Assembly (NCBI RefSeq): GCF_047663525.1 | Contig: NC_092604.1 | Span: 11,581,501 to 11,645,500 of the forward strand | Direction of reading: 5' to 3' | DNA: 64,000 nucleotides | DNA from: Anas platyrhynchos | Taxonomy: Eukaryota; Chordata; Aves; Anseriformes; Anatidae | Shown here: positions 1 to 12,433 of the stretch, piece by piece | How positions within the stretch are numbered: position 1 is the stretch's first letter | How the letters are laid out: each line of letters opens with the position of its first letter | Made by a program: the position numbers and the translations under genes | Notes under the pieces: model-generated | Told to the model about the DNA's origin: nothing | Database searches by the model: none | Seen by the model: only the letters and a program-made list of their open reading frames with translations

Positions 1-3000
1 CTCTGTGTCTGAGCACAGCCTGGATACAACTTCGCTTCATGCATAAACCCAGGCGGGATCACAACACTAAGCGACAGGATTGCAGGATTCTTAACTCCTT
101 GGGGCATTCTTAGTATTTCTTTAAGGCCCTGATATCCAAAGCTATCACAACACAGCACAGAGGAGCTCTCTACCTATCATCACGTTTCCTACCATTTAGA
201 AGAGACAACCGTGAAAGCAACAAGGCACAGAAAGCTGAGGGAAAAGCAGTGACCATAATACAGAATGGCAACACGGTAGCCAGCCAGCAGATTTTGCAAA
301 GCATACATGGATCACAAGGATTTAGGAACAGTCTCCCACTGCCTTGATGTCTTCACCATGCAGACGCACCAAGGAGTCAGGCACTCCCTCCAAGACATTA
401 AGATCTCTCTTAATGAGCATGGTAGCTTTCCTGAGGCTCCTGGAATGGGTTGCTGGTGGCCTCTGCTGGGGTTTGTGTGCAAGAAGAGCATAGTAATTCA
501 GGCTCCCAGCACCGACAGACCCAAACTGGAAGCGCTGCTGAACTGGCACTATAATCATCAGCTCTTACTAGTAACAGCTGGAATTAAACACCATCACCTT
601 GAACTGTCTTTCTTTTTTCCCAACTGGCAGGCTCTGAAGCACATTGCTATTACACTGCATTCTGAAAAAAAAGGCTGCCATTTTCTAAATTCCTTTAAAG
701 GTAGCCTGCAAGGAAAAGCAGGCTGTGGTCTCAGTTTCTGTGGATATAGAACAGAATATTTTTTCTCGCACTCATTTTGTTGTGACTGCCTGTGGAAGAA
801 CACAGGTGACCCTAGTGTATGCACAGGTGCATCCAGTTCCTGCCTCTTCCCCATGGACAATCATTTCACTCCTAGCTCACTTCCAACATGTTTGATAGAA
901 AAGCAATAGTTTTGAAGACCCAGGGTCCCTATCAGGTTCCCAAAAACATTGGGATAAAGAGACCTATTATTTTCCCAGCACAGAGAAAAAGGCAACAGTT
1001 ACTGAAACGTTAATTAGTGGCTGAAGAGAATGTGAGCTTAAGCCCCAGAGAGGGTCTCTTTGCTCTGCAATTGTGGCTGTTTCAGGCATGCATGCACACA
1101 GGTAAATTATTCAGAGAAGCTCATTACTCAGAGATGGATGCTATAAATGATCTGCTAGCAGGCAGGCAGAGTGGTTTGTCAACACTTGTCCAGCACAAAT
1201 GTTCACGCAGCCACACACTGAACTGAATCCGAGAAGTGATCCAAGTGAAAGATAACCCAGCAAACCTCCTCTCCGTGCAGGGGGGGATGCTCCAGATGGA
1301 GAACATGGGGCTAAAAGGGAGAGGATGATGGGACTGCTTTCCTGTGAACCATCGCCCTTGGTGCTGCTGTATGCTGGTTTGTAAAATGGAGACAATGAAA
1401 CTACACACGTCTACCCGTTCCTCCTGGGAAAGAACAGAGAATTAATTTCTGAAGATCTTAAATGTAGCTCTGAGCTGCAAGCAAAGCGGTTTGAGTGAGC
1501 CTGAAATGAGAGTGAAGATGGGTGAGAGAGAAGTGAGCCTTATTTAAGAAAAAAGGGATGATAAGAAATATCCCTGGAAGGTGTAAAGGCTGATGTACGA
1601 ATCTGGGCCACACACAGCCCGTCTGAACCTGGAATGTTTGCTTTGGCTCTGGGATTTTCATAAAACATAATTAAGTGATTTGCAACAACATCCTCCTCAG
1701 AACAGCCCAGAGCCATGCAGGAAACTCTTGAGGGGGCAGGGATGGGTTTCAGCAGGAGTGCTTAACTATTCCTGTTATTTAAAACAACGCATTAAGAAGA
1801 ATGAGGTTTAATATCTGTCTTTAGGGAGCAGATCCCTGCATGTACCTAGAAGATCTAATGGGTCTGAATAAAGCCACTGCCATGCGCTGCTTATTTTTTT
1901 CAGGACCTGGAAAGGAATTACATTTTTCAAGAGCTTTTGCAATCCTTCCTTCCACTGAATCTGGTCCTAAGGCAACAAAACTCCTCTGTTCTGGGAGTGG
2001 GACTCCATAATGATTATTTCCTCTCCAAAGTAGACACAGAAGAGGTTATTACAATCTGCAGATAACCTGTAATAGAGACTCACAGCCAGAAATATTATTC
2101 ATACCTGAAATAAGCGAGATCAGCAGAGACTTAGGAGCTGCTTTGCTACCTCTGGTTGTCTCTTAAAAGCACCTGGAGCACCGATACCCAGGGAAAGCTC
2201 TGAGTAACGAGCTTCTCTGAATAATTTACCTGTGTGCATGCATGCCTGAAACAGCCACAACTGCAGAGCAAAGAGACCTTCCCTGGGGCTCAGGTTCACA
2301 CCCAGAGCTACAGTGCCCAGAGCCAGCAGCCAGAGTCATGGTGGCTGGGATATTTTCGGGCTGTCAGGCCAGGTCAAACCCCTTCCCACCATCTGGAAGG
2401 TGACACATGGAGGATGCTCTTAGCTTCCTTCCCCCAGCCCAGGGTGAGTCCTTCATGCCCAGCCCTCTCTTCCACTGTCTGGAAGAAAGGTTTGAATGTC
2501 AGCAACAGGAGGCTTTCCTTAGAGACTTTTTATCACAGCTTTATTGCTCAGGCAAATAACCCCGAGCTCCTATTCACAATTAGCTCATATTTACAACGAT
2601 GGCAAAGGGTTTGTTTCACCAACTTCAGTTCCAATAGCCAACAGACAAATAACCAATTTCTCCTTGCTGGAAGTCTGGGGAAACCGCCTACTAGCACTAA
2701 GTCAAATAAGAAATAATCTTTTGTTATACTTCAAAGCCCAGGGGGAAAATACACATTCTCACCTTGGAAGGGGGCTTTCTTTCCTTTTCAAATTGGAACA
2801 GTTGGTAATGACATCAATTACAAGCAAGCCTGTTTGGGTTTGTTTTTAAAACAGATTGCCAATATTTACACTTCAGCTGCTTTGCTTAGCCAAGTTTCTG
2901 CTTCCCAAACGTGTAACTGACAGCGTTTATTTCTATTTAATTGGCCAACAGCTCAGGGCCAGAAATGGAAGGTGCAAAAGGAGATCGCTCCGTGGTGTCA

Positions 3001-6000
3001 GCAGCCACACCGCAAGGTCACAGAGCTTCTGAGCACCAGGCTGCATAGCCCTCCAGTCCCCAAAGCAGCACTTGTGACAGGAAGCACTTGCTGTTTATAA
3101 CCAAAGAGCTGCAGCCTAACCACACGGGCTCATGTCTAAACACGTCAACTTCTTAACGAGCAGTGAAATTCAATGCAAAAATGTCACTACATCCCTGCGC
3201 TTCCAGGTGCTGATGGCAGGATATACAGTTTTGGTGGTGGTGGTGGTTTTTTCTACATTTCTTCTACTTGAGAATAAGTGAAATAGAATACTAAGACAAG
3301 TTTATGACAATATTAAACAACATTTTCTTAGAATAATAATTCCCATTATAGGAATGTTAATGGGCACAGTTAACATAACACACTACTGGCGCCATTAATG
3401 CTGATTTGTGAGCAAATAACAGAATGCAAAGACAGTTCCAAAGGCCTGAAAAGAAACTAATAGTGCACTGATTTTTTTTTTTTTTTAGAAAAACAACTGG
3501 GGTGACCAAAGTATCTTCAGCCTTGTTAGTCCAGTACAGGACACAGTCAAAAAGGGTACGGAATGTCAATCCATTGTGCCTGAAAACAGCTTGGTTCAGA
3601 TAACACAAACAAAATGAAAATGCACGTGCTAAAAAAAAAATTGGCAGTGAAAGGCTACTGGTACTGGGACGTAACAAACCAAGCATAATACCACAAAGCA
3701 ACACAATAACAAGGAGTATAAATATCAGCTACTGGCATGATGCAAAACTAAGCAAGTCAATTAACTTGCTTAAGAAAATTTTAAGGTGTGACTTAATCAT
3801 TTAACTTTATAGACAAGAAAAATTCTGGCAATAGAAGAAAGGCACTTTCAGAACTTGCAGTTAGGCAAATTCAGACTAGAAAAAAGCTGTGATGTTTAAA
3901 TGTAGGTAATTAAGCAGTGAAACAACTAACTTATTAGGAACCTAGTGCACTCTCCATTAGTTTATATCTGAAAGAACTGTGTTTTACTGTGCTGCAGTTC
4001 AAACACAAGTTCTGGGCCTGATGCAGCATTCACTTAGTGAGAACATTTATGTCAGAACTCTAATTAGACAATCTGCTCTGTCATCTGTAAAATCTGTCCT
4101 TTTTTTTTTTATTATTATTTTTTTATTTTTTTTAAACTATTGATTAGTTGTATCCTTCGATATTTTAAATTTTTCCTGGACTGGCAAATCTCGGCATTAT
4201 GGTTGACATAGCACTCATGTTTTCATTGTAACATGGACTGAAGTATCGATCACGCTGTGTGATTAGCAGCCTGTATTGCCTAAGGGACAAAATGAACATT
4301 AACGTTTGTTCAAGTTGTCCATCGAGATCAAACATTTGCGTCCTTTGTTGATTGCAGCCTGAAGGCTGCATTGGCCTCTTGGAAAAAAGCAGAGTCCTGA
4401 TTCTGGATGAGACGTTTGGGAGTTGCAAAGCACAGTGTTAGTCTGCATTTACAACCCCATTCCCTTACTTTTCCCTGGAAGCGCAAAGGGAGCCAAGGGA
4501 GTGGCTTGGCTGCTCAGAGCAGTGTGTCTACCTCCTGGCTGCTGCTTTTGACTTTCACTGGAGCGCTGACAAATGATGTTGTCATAGAAACATACAAATC
4601 ACATCTGGGAGCCCTTCCAGTTGAGACTATGCACAGGACAGAGCATTTCACTTGCCTGTCTCTAGGTCTCTACAAATTTCTCACCTTTCTACTAGACAGC
4701 AGAATTAAACAAGCCCAGATTTTCCTACCAAATTCTTGCAGTGGCAGCACTCCTCGCTCCGAGCAGCTCAGCATTAAAAATCCATCGTTTAGAGGGGCAT
4801 CAGTTCTTTCTCTTGGTGACAGCAGCAACACTCCCACCAACTTTGCTGCAAGCAAACAGAGATTCCTCAGGGTCAGCTTCTCTACTTACATAAACTGGGA
4901 TAGCTCTATTTACTGTAACAGGGCCGCATCACTTTACATCAGCAGAGAATTAAGCCTTCAAACATGCGATGCTTATTTTCCATTGGAGATGTGTGTGCAG
5001 CTAGTATCTATTTTCCTTTGCACTTAGCTCCATATAGATTAATTTCATCAATAGTAAGACAATACTTTGGCCAGCTTATATCCAAAAAGACAGAAAAAAT
5101 GCCCAAACAAATACCAATCAAAGTCAAAAATAATCTTGGGTTAAATGACCATGCTGTCTAGAATCCCAGGGGACAACAGCAGAAACAGTGCTAAAAATGA
5201 GGGTAACCTGACTTGACAGAGCATAACAAGGCAGAAACCAATCGTTTGCACTAGTTTATCCTGCTGCTTCTCTACTGACAATATTTTGGATTAGCACTTA
5301 GACATAAATGAAATATAATTAAGGGGAAATCAGGTAAATTTATGAGCAGTGATCTCTAGAACTATTCTTAATAAGTGGGATATATAAAGCTCTTCTGCTC
5401 TCACAACTGGTGTCCCAGCTGGGACTGGGCACATCAGTGCTGATGCAAGGCAGCTGCTGTCCGACAGAGACAAGCTGTCACCGAGCACCTGAACGTGCCA
5501 CAAAATACTCACCTGCCCAAGAATTTCTACCTAGGTAATTTGATAAGCTGCTCACCTGTCATTTGCAAATGATGCAGGTCTGAAATTAATGGCCTGCAAA
5601 TTGCTGAGCAGGGATAAAGAACTGAAAGGTGCAGGGGGGACTCAGAGAGTCACTGAAAGCCCAAGGAGAACACTATAAAGAGGAAACCCTGCAAAAAGAA
5701 AGTGGAAGCTCTGGTGGGCAGGACTTCAACAAAGCAGCAACAGAGGTAGGACAGGAGGACCTGATTTCTGGATGTTTGTTTTGTTTGGAGCATTTTGGTT
5801 TTGAAGATAAAACTTTTCCTGAAGGAAAAGGCTGAAATCTTGCTATTCTTGGTAGTTCTTTGATGAAAGGTTGAAGCAGAACAAAGTAACATTGGAACAA
5901 AAAGCACAGTAAAACGTGATTAGAGTGTACAAAGCTTTGTGTCTTTGCTGCCAAGGACTCTGTATTCTCCAGCTCAAAATGAATTTTCCTTCTTACGTTT

Positions 6001-9000
6001 AACGTCACAAATATACCCAGGTGCATACTAAACTGTGTCTAAATCCAATCACAGTAAGCCCAGGATACCCGGTGAGTCAGGAGATGCTGAGCTTCATTAC
6101 TGGTTATGGTAATAAGGCAAATTCCTCAAGTGCATGGAGTTCTGCAGGAGCTGATGAACCCCCCAGCCTCATGGTGGTTCCATGTATGTTATGTTTAACT
6201 ATTGCCCTGAGATGAGAGCCAGATCAGTCAGGCGTGCAATGTCTGATATAGAGGATATGTGGCACTGTCATCAGGTCTTGGTAATGTGCGGTGATGAAGG
6301 CAGCACTACAAAAATGATATTGTTGCTGTCTCATATGGCTCCATACAACTGTGTCTGGATGCCAATAAATGGGAGAATCTGAAGGCAATAAATCATTGTC
6401 TGCTTGTCTGATCCCTCCTTATAGAAGCACTGGTTGCAGCTTGTAGCAGACTTGATCTCACTTATGTGTGTGACCAGCTGTTTTGGAGGTCCTTGTCAGA
6501 CTCTTCCACAGCTCCAAACCAAGTGCACGAACTGGGCAGTGATCCTGAGCTGCAGCCTCCACCATCCGCAGGGCTGTGCAAGTAGGGAACAGGCTCTGCT
6601 TGTCCCCTCTGAGTTTGTTGTGCACAGGTATGCTGCATCCTTCCACCTACTGCTCTGTTTTTGTGCACAAGGAGTGTACGCCTGCTCCTTGCATGCCAGG
6701 TCTGGCCCCTACCAAAACCCACAAGAATCTTTGCATCAGCTTCTGTGGGTTTAAGGTCAGGCTTTGAGATACCTCATAACTTTGTAATGCTGCAGTTCTC
6801 CCCTACCACCTACCCTTCCTTTCCATTTTATAGTGCATGGAGACCATGTGCAGGGAAATGTGCCATTTTACCTGTGGATCGTTGAATTAAATTGCCTCCT
6901 CCCAGCCTGGTGCTATAAATCCTCTCTCGCAGCCGAAGAGCCCCGTTTACTACTGCAGGTTTCCATGGCAATCGTGTGCTCTCCCACGTTCAGCTTCACA
7001 GTGCAGGCAGCCTCCCCATCCCTTGCTTCTGATTCCATTCACATAGTCTCCTACTGATAGGGAAAAGAAGGGAAAAAAAAAAGAAAGGACTATGAATAGC
7101 TATTTCCTACCTTTACACACTTTTCCCTGATAACTGTATGATTTATACATATTTTAACACATCAAGCAAGCGCTTGCTGTTTTCCACACACCATTTGACA
7201 TGCAGCATAAAATGCAGATATTCCAAAGGTATCGTTTTTGATGACACACATTATTTTTATTATTTCAGGGCTTCAATAGGAAAATTCAAGCTCAAGATTT
7301 CCTTGTGTTTCTGGCTGTAATCACTGCAAGGAAGAGCATCTCTATTGCGGTAAATCCCTCCCTAGGCTTGCAGCAGCCTCATGGTAGTTCATCTGCATTT
7401 AAGCAGATCTCTATACAGCACTTAGCGCAAAACATGGGCTGAGTGTATGACACAGGCCATGGGAAATGTGTCTGCTTATTGCTAACAAGATGGGAAATAA
7501 CATGAGCTGCTAGGATGAAAAGAACAGAAAGAAATCCGTGGTACCAGCGAAACTTCTGCAGCCGGGCTCAGGCTCACCCGTATGTATCTCTAAGAGTTGT
7601 GCACGAACACTGCTATTTTTACAGCAGTTTCTTTCTGTGAAAGAAGAAATTTGTGTCTTATCTCAGGAACTGTGACAAGGCTTTGTCAATGGGGCAGCAA
7701 ATTTATCTCAGTCTTAGTTTCCTGCTGGTTTGAGAGATAATACGCACCTTTATGAATGACTTCCAATGTGTAGTAGCCAAGCCTAAATTCTCTGCAGTTT
7801 CAAATCAAATCCCAAATTATCAGGTGTCTTTATCTTTGTCCCTTTTCAGTTCAGCTAGTGTTTTGTCATGGATTTCAATGGGCACAGGATTGGGCCCTTG
7901 GCTGTCAGACTTCAGAGCAGTACACTTTTTTTTTTTAATCAGCTGCCTCTTCCCACCATATGCTTACTACAAAATTTTTGTCACATCCAGCTTGCAGTTA
8001 AAAGCTAGATTTGTGGTTTGATTGCTTGCTAACGGAGAATTTGTATGAAAAGTGCTTTACAATGTAAATTGCTTTGTCAGGCACCATAAAAACAACAACA
8101 AAACAAAAACAAAATCAACAACAAAAAACCCACACCACCAGAACAAAACCATTTTTTTCCTTTCATCTGGACCTATTTCCCATCAGTGAAGGAACTCCCA
8201 ATGCTCCCACGAACGTAGGCACACAGGGCAAACCTGCACGAGAAAGAAAGGAGTGTATGTGTAGGTGCCAGAGCTGTGAATTTCTGCTTATAAGACCCTT
8301 GGAGCATGTCTGGTGGGGACAAAACTACATCTGCATGATATGCAGCAGCTTCAAACCACAGAGCCTTAGGAGGAATTTCTAGTTGGGGTTCACGTACATC
8401 TGCACTTCCTGAATTTTGCTAGGCCTTGTGGGTTATTGGTTTAAATATTTCCTAAACAGTGACAGTGCACAGCCGTGAGAGGGCAAACTGAAGGCTCTGG
8501 AAGGTGAGCCTGCAGCCAGAAGGATCTGAAACAGGCCTGCAGGCTCCAAGCACCTTTCTGCAGGGCTGAGCAATTACCAAGCTGGCTTGTACCTTGCTGT
8601 GACACCGGGAAGGCACACACCGAAGCTCAGAGTGCCACAGTGTGGCAGAGCTGGGCACTTCTGGTCCCACCTCAGAGGACATTCAGGGTACCTGTCAAGA
8701 TCCCCAGAAGCTGCTGGCCGGGAAAAAGCAGGCTCGCATCTTGTCGGTGTGTTCCCTGTGGGATAATGCCATGCAGTGGGTTATCAGCATCGCTCCTGGC
8801 AGGTTTTTAGCTACAGAAACTTTGCAATATCCTGCCCTGAAAAAAAACTAAAATGGCTTTTGTAAAACCCGTACCAGGTATGTGATAGACGGTAGTTGAA
8901 CCTGCTGAAACTAGTGGGTGATGTCTGAGTACTCCTGCACGGGAAATTGTTTGAGGACTGATGCATCATAAATGCCATGTGAATAAAAACACGGGGCCCA

Positions 9001-11600
9001 ATTCTTAGTTCCGTGTGATGGGGGCTGGGGAGTCAGCAGGACAGAACTGTGCATGACTGACTCATTTTGCTCATACAGACCTAAAATACACATCCAGGAG
9101 GATTTGCTCCTCTCTGACTCAGTTCACACTTGGCTCCCTGACTCGGGAGTTTCGCGCTCTGCAGCAGTGGGACTTGGCCCAGTGATGGGTAGGTTCCACT
9201 TCCTCATCTCCCGGCAGATTTGTGGTCTAACACTCCACGATGTGCAGCACAACACGCTGGCAATCTGTCACTCTCCTGGCTCTCGTCAGCTCCAGCAGCT
9301 TGCCGGGAAATAACGGTGCCAAAATAAATGCCGGTCCGACCTGAGCAACTTCAGAAGCACCGAACACGCTGCCTGGCATGGTTCCTGCAGTCCTGCTCCT
9401 CCAGGTGCCTCCCCAAACTGAGCAGATATGGGACAAGCCCTGCCCTGGGCTCTCCTGGTCACTGTTAGCCTCCCAGCTCACCCAGCCTTCCCCAAAAGTT
9501 GCCATCCCACTGCTGAGGTTTCACGTTGCTGTTCTGTCCTCTCCTCTGTGCCAGTCTACTCTGCTCGATGGCTGCCTCTGAACCCTCAGGCTGCAATTTA
9601 GGCTCTTATCTCTCGCACACCCTGAATAGCTGCGGCTCCCCTCTTGGACAAGCTCTGCATTCTTAGCACCGAAACCTCTAATCAAGCCGAAACCTTGGCT
9701 TGGAACAGCTTGAGATGGGAACTTTGTGACTCCAGTCTGCAGCTCAGGAATTCCTTGTTTGGTTAGACTTGAAAAGCTGAAATGCTGCGGGTATCTGAGC
9801 GCAGGCTGCAGCGACATTTATTAGATTAGCAGTTTGAGTCTGTATCTTCAAGAGAGCTTCTCTAGAGACCACAGGGATCCTTGTAGATGAAAGGATGTGG
9901 TGTCAGTATCTTGCCTCACCATCTGAGTACTTTCCAGTAATAACGAACGCTTACAATACTGACATTGCTGCTGAGAGCAAATCTGTAGAATTATAAAGCA
10001 TGAACAAATAATTGAGGACATAAACCAGAAACAAGAGTCGGATTCAATATAAGCCAAAATGCTGATGGAACAGTACATTAGTCTGCTTTGCTCTGCAGTG
10101 AGGACACCTTGGAGAAGACACAATGTCTTTTCTCAGGGTACTTACTGAAATTCAGCCCGTGATGGCAGTAATTGATGGTCACCGCTGTAGGGAAACCAAT
10201 TATTTTTACTCTTGTTTGCTTGCCTTTATCATATTCATGTGCCCTCCATGACTATCTGAGCCAACAGCACCTACAGCTTTGGGCAGTGCAGAATTTCAGC
10301 TTATGGTAGAGGATATTTGTGGGAAGGAAGTTTAGAGCTTGGAAATGTAGGGATTTCACAGGAAATTAATATCTAAGGTTCATCCAACCAAGGAAAAGGA
10401 ACAACATCGAACAATCAGCCTAGGCTTGGCCGTTATATATTGATGGTAACAGTTTTGGTTGTGATCACAGACACAGGGATTAGCTGTAACCCTGGGACAC
10501 ACAGCTGCAGGAGGCGGCTCTCCCAAAGCAATGCATGGGCAGCACGCAAACAGAACAGGGCAGGTTCACCAGCTGAGATGTGGTATAAGGGATGTGTGGC
10601 CTTCTGCAGCCACCGTTTTGGGAAGGTTTAAGAAAAGCACTGGCAGGCCTCAGTGTGGGACACCACTGCCTGCTGAAACCCAGCACAAAAACTCGCTAAA
10701 AAGGCTGGGTATGGAAAAGAGCAGAGTGAATCACTGCTACAGCAAGGGTTTTCCAGCTGCTCCCCATTCCGGGTTGTCTTTGATCAAGTGGCCACTGCCG
10801 CTCTCCTGGGTTGTCCTGGTAGAAACTGGGCTCTGAGCGACCCAGTGCTGACAGCTTCACCCCCTGTCTGTGATCTGAGGCTGCCCTCTGCTGCTTGCTG
10901 AATAAACTGTTCCCTCCTGGTAATCTGAAATGCGAGGTAGGGACAGCAAGAACCAGGGTGGTTACCCCTGGATTTCACATAATGAAACTTAAACACTTTG
11001 ACACTAAAAAAGTCACTCACAAAATCTAAATGGGAAAGTGGAAAAGTGGAAAAATCTAATCTGATAGCATAGGCTTATTTATATTCTCAAGCTTTTCTTT
11101 ATAATCGCAAAGGCAGGTTATTATTATTATTATTATTTTCCCTAAATGAAATAAAAATTTCAGAATTAAGCCCTCCACTCTCCTGAAACCAGGATTCAGA
11201 TGTGCAAGACAGGGATGCTGGGGAGCGGGATCAAAGGCTGGACCAGCCCAGAGGGCAGGGTGTGAGGAGAGGTGCCCTGGGACAAGGACCTGGGTAAATC
11301 TCGTTTCTCCCCCTGTGCTGGCACTGTGTCCTCTCCCCATCCCAGGGCTGCTTCCAGCTGGGCCCTGGGTTGGACTCACAGCTCGTGAACCACTTTTCCC
11401 ACTGCTCTGCACCCATCCAGCCCCGGGACCCATCGCCGCCAGGATGCCAGGCGCCCTGGGAAGGACACAAGGGCTTGTCAAGAAAGCTGCTGGCATCTCG
11501 CCGCAAGTTTGCAAGCTGAGCTCAGCCTTCAGGCACCTCTTGTTGCTGTTTGTTTTCTTCGCCGTTCCTGATGGCCTCTCCCTGTGCTGCCGTTGCTGTT
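1..11600. other. Upstream non-coding region
   Basis: No exon on either strand could be supported. Open frames here are short, have no recognisable protein features and are not bounded by convincing splice sites joining to a gene. By human synteny GPSM1 would be expected further upstream on the opposite strand, but I saw no tetratricopeptide or GoLoco-like coding sequence. Simple repeats include a TGG run (3,233-3,247), T15 (3,472-3,486), an A/C-rich CAA-type stretch (about 8,086-8,133) and a TTA run (about 11,118-11,137). Confidence 0.6.
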
Positions 11601-11969
11601 GCCCTGCACCGAGAGGCCCAAACAAAGGTGTGGCGGTGGCTGACGGCTGGTGGGGCTCTCTGGATGGCCTCGTGCACCTCCCAGCACTCAGGGGCAGGGC
11701 AGGCGCTGGCCTGGTTTCAGAGGAACCTTTGCATTCCCAGCTGGTGCCAGGGAGCTGGTGCCTGCAGGTGGCTCAGCACCGGGAAGGAGCTGAGGACGGG
11801 TGTTTGGTGCTGAGCTCCTCCTCACACCTTCCTTTGGAAGCAGCTTCTGGGTTTAGACATAAGAAAGGTTTCAGCTCCTCCACAGATCATCTCCAAAGTG
11901 CTCCTCTAGGTGATTTTGTACTGCTCCTAAGTGGAGACGCTGTTCCTCGCATGGGTGAGGCTACAAAAG
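11600..11969 (+). promoter_or_regulatory. CCDC187: Possible non-coding first exon of the CEP350-like gene
   Basis: The 11.2-12.05 kb stretch is richer in G+C than its surroundings and ends in a strong donor (AAAAG before GTAAGT, donor GT at 11,970). A matching acceptor lies just before the start-codon exon (AG at 12,369-12,370, after a very long T tract). This would make a short 5' UTR intron. The 5' boundary is a guess. A 297-codon open frame crosses the region but looks like a GC-driven chance frame. Confidence 0.3.
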
Positions 11970-12304
11970 GTAAGTGCCGAGCAGGCAGTAATGGGGCCGT
12001 GGGAGGGAGCAGACCTGACCCCCTGGCCATACACTGTTTGTCTCAAGTGAGCACACGGCTCCTGAGATCCCAGCATAACTATGTCATGTACCAGCTGTGT
12101 CATATGCCTGTCTCCCCCCGGGATTCCTTCACAAGGCTGAGAAAATTAATGAGAGCAGGTAACGCTTGCAACGACGTCAGGAATGTAAATGATGAGGGTC
12201 TTCATTAGCAGTCAGCAATTACAGATTACAGAGTAAAAATATAGAGAGGAATAAAAAAGACCTAGCCTGTTCTCAAAGGGCAGCAATAAGTAGTCCTTTT
12301 GCAT

Positions 12305-12305
<1 letters not shown>

Positions 12306-12346
<41 letters not shown>
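12306..12346 (+). repeat. T41 homopolymer
   Basis: An uninterrupted run of 41 T ends 44 bp before the proposed start codon of the CEP350-like gene. It may act as an extended pyrimidine tract for an acceptor at 12,370, or be the remnant of an A-tailed insertion on the opposite strand. Two more T runs flank the next exon (12,829-12,847 and 13,301-13,321). Confidence 0.9.
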
Positions 12347-12349
<3 letters not shown>

Positions 12350-12390
12350 CCATGGATGTCAAGCAAGCAGAACTCCAGCACAGCTGAAGG

Positions 12391-12433
12391 ATGGCGAGCA
12401 GCTCTGTACCTGGAGGATCAGCTCCTCTAGCAG
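12391..12433 (+). CDS. CCDC187: CEP350-like coding exon 1 (start codon)
   Basis: The ATG has A at -3 and G at +4 (strong Kozak context), and an in-frame TGA stands two codons upstream (12,385-12,387). It encodes MASSSVPGGSAPLA and ends in phase 1 at a GTACGT donor. Joined to exon 2 it makes an Asp codon that opens the CEP350-like block. The start is inferred from phase and context, not from a known orthologue. Confidence 0.6.

Noticed and set aside
307-909. 200-codon open frame on the + strand
   Set aside because: Antisense frames of similar length overlap it; the residue mix is not protein-like.
4407-5027. 206-codon open frame on the + strand
   Set aside because: No domain, no splice context linking it to a gene and no sign of coding composition.
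11056-11625. 189-codon open frame on the - strand
   Set aside because: Low-complexity Pro/Gly/Ser sequence running through a TTA repeat (poly-Ile); no homology recognised and no supporting splice sites.
11315-12208. 297-codon open frame on the + strand upstream of the gene
   Set aside because: Cys/Leu/Pro/Arg-rich chance-like composition with no domain, lying in a GC-rich stretch that also has a long open frame on the other strand. It crosses a strong splice donor.
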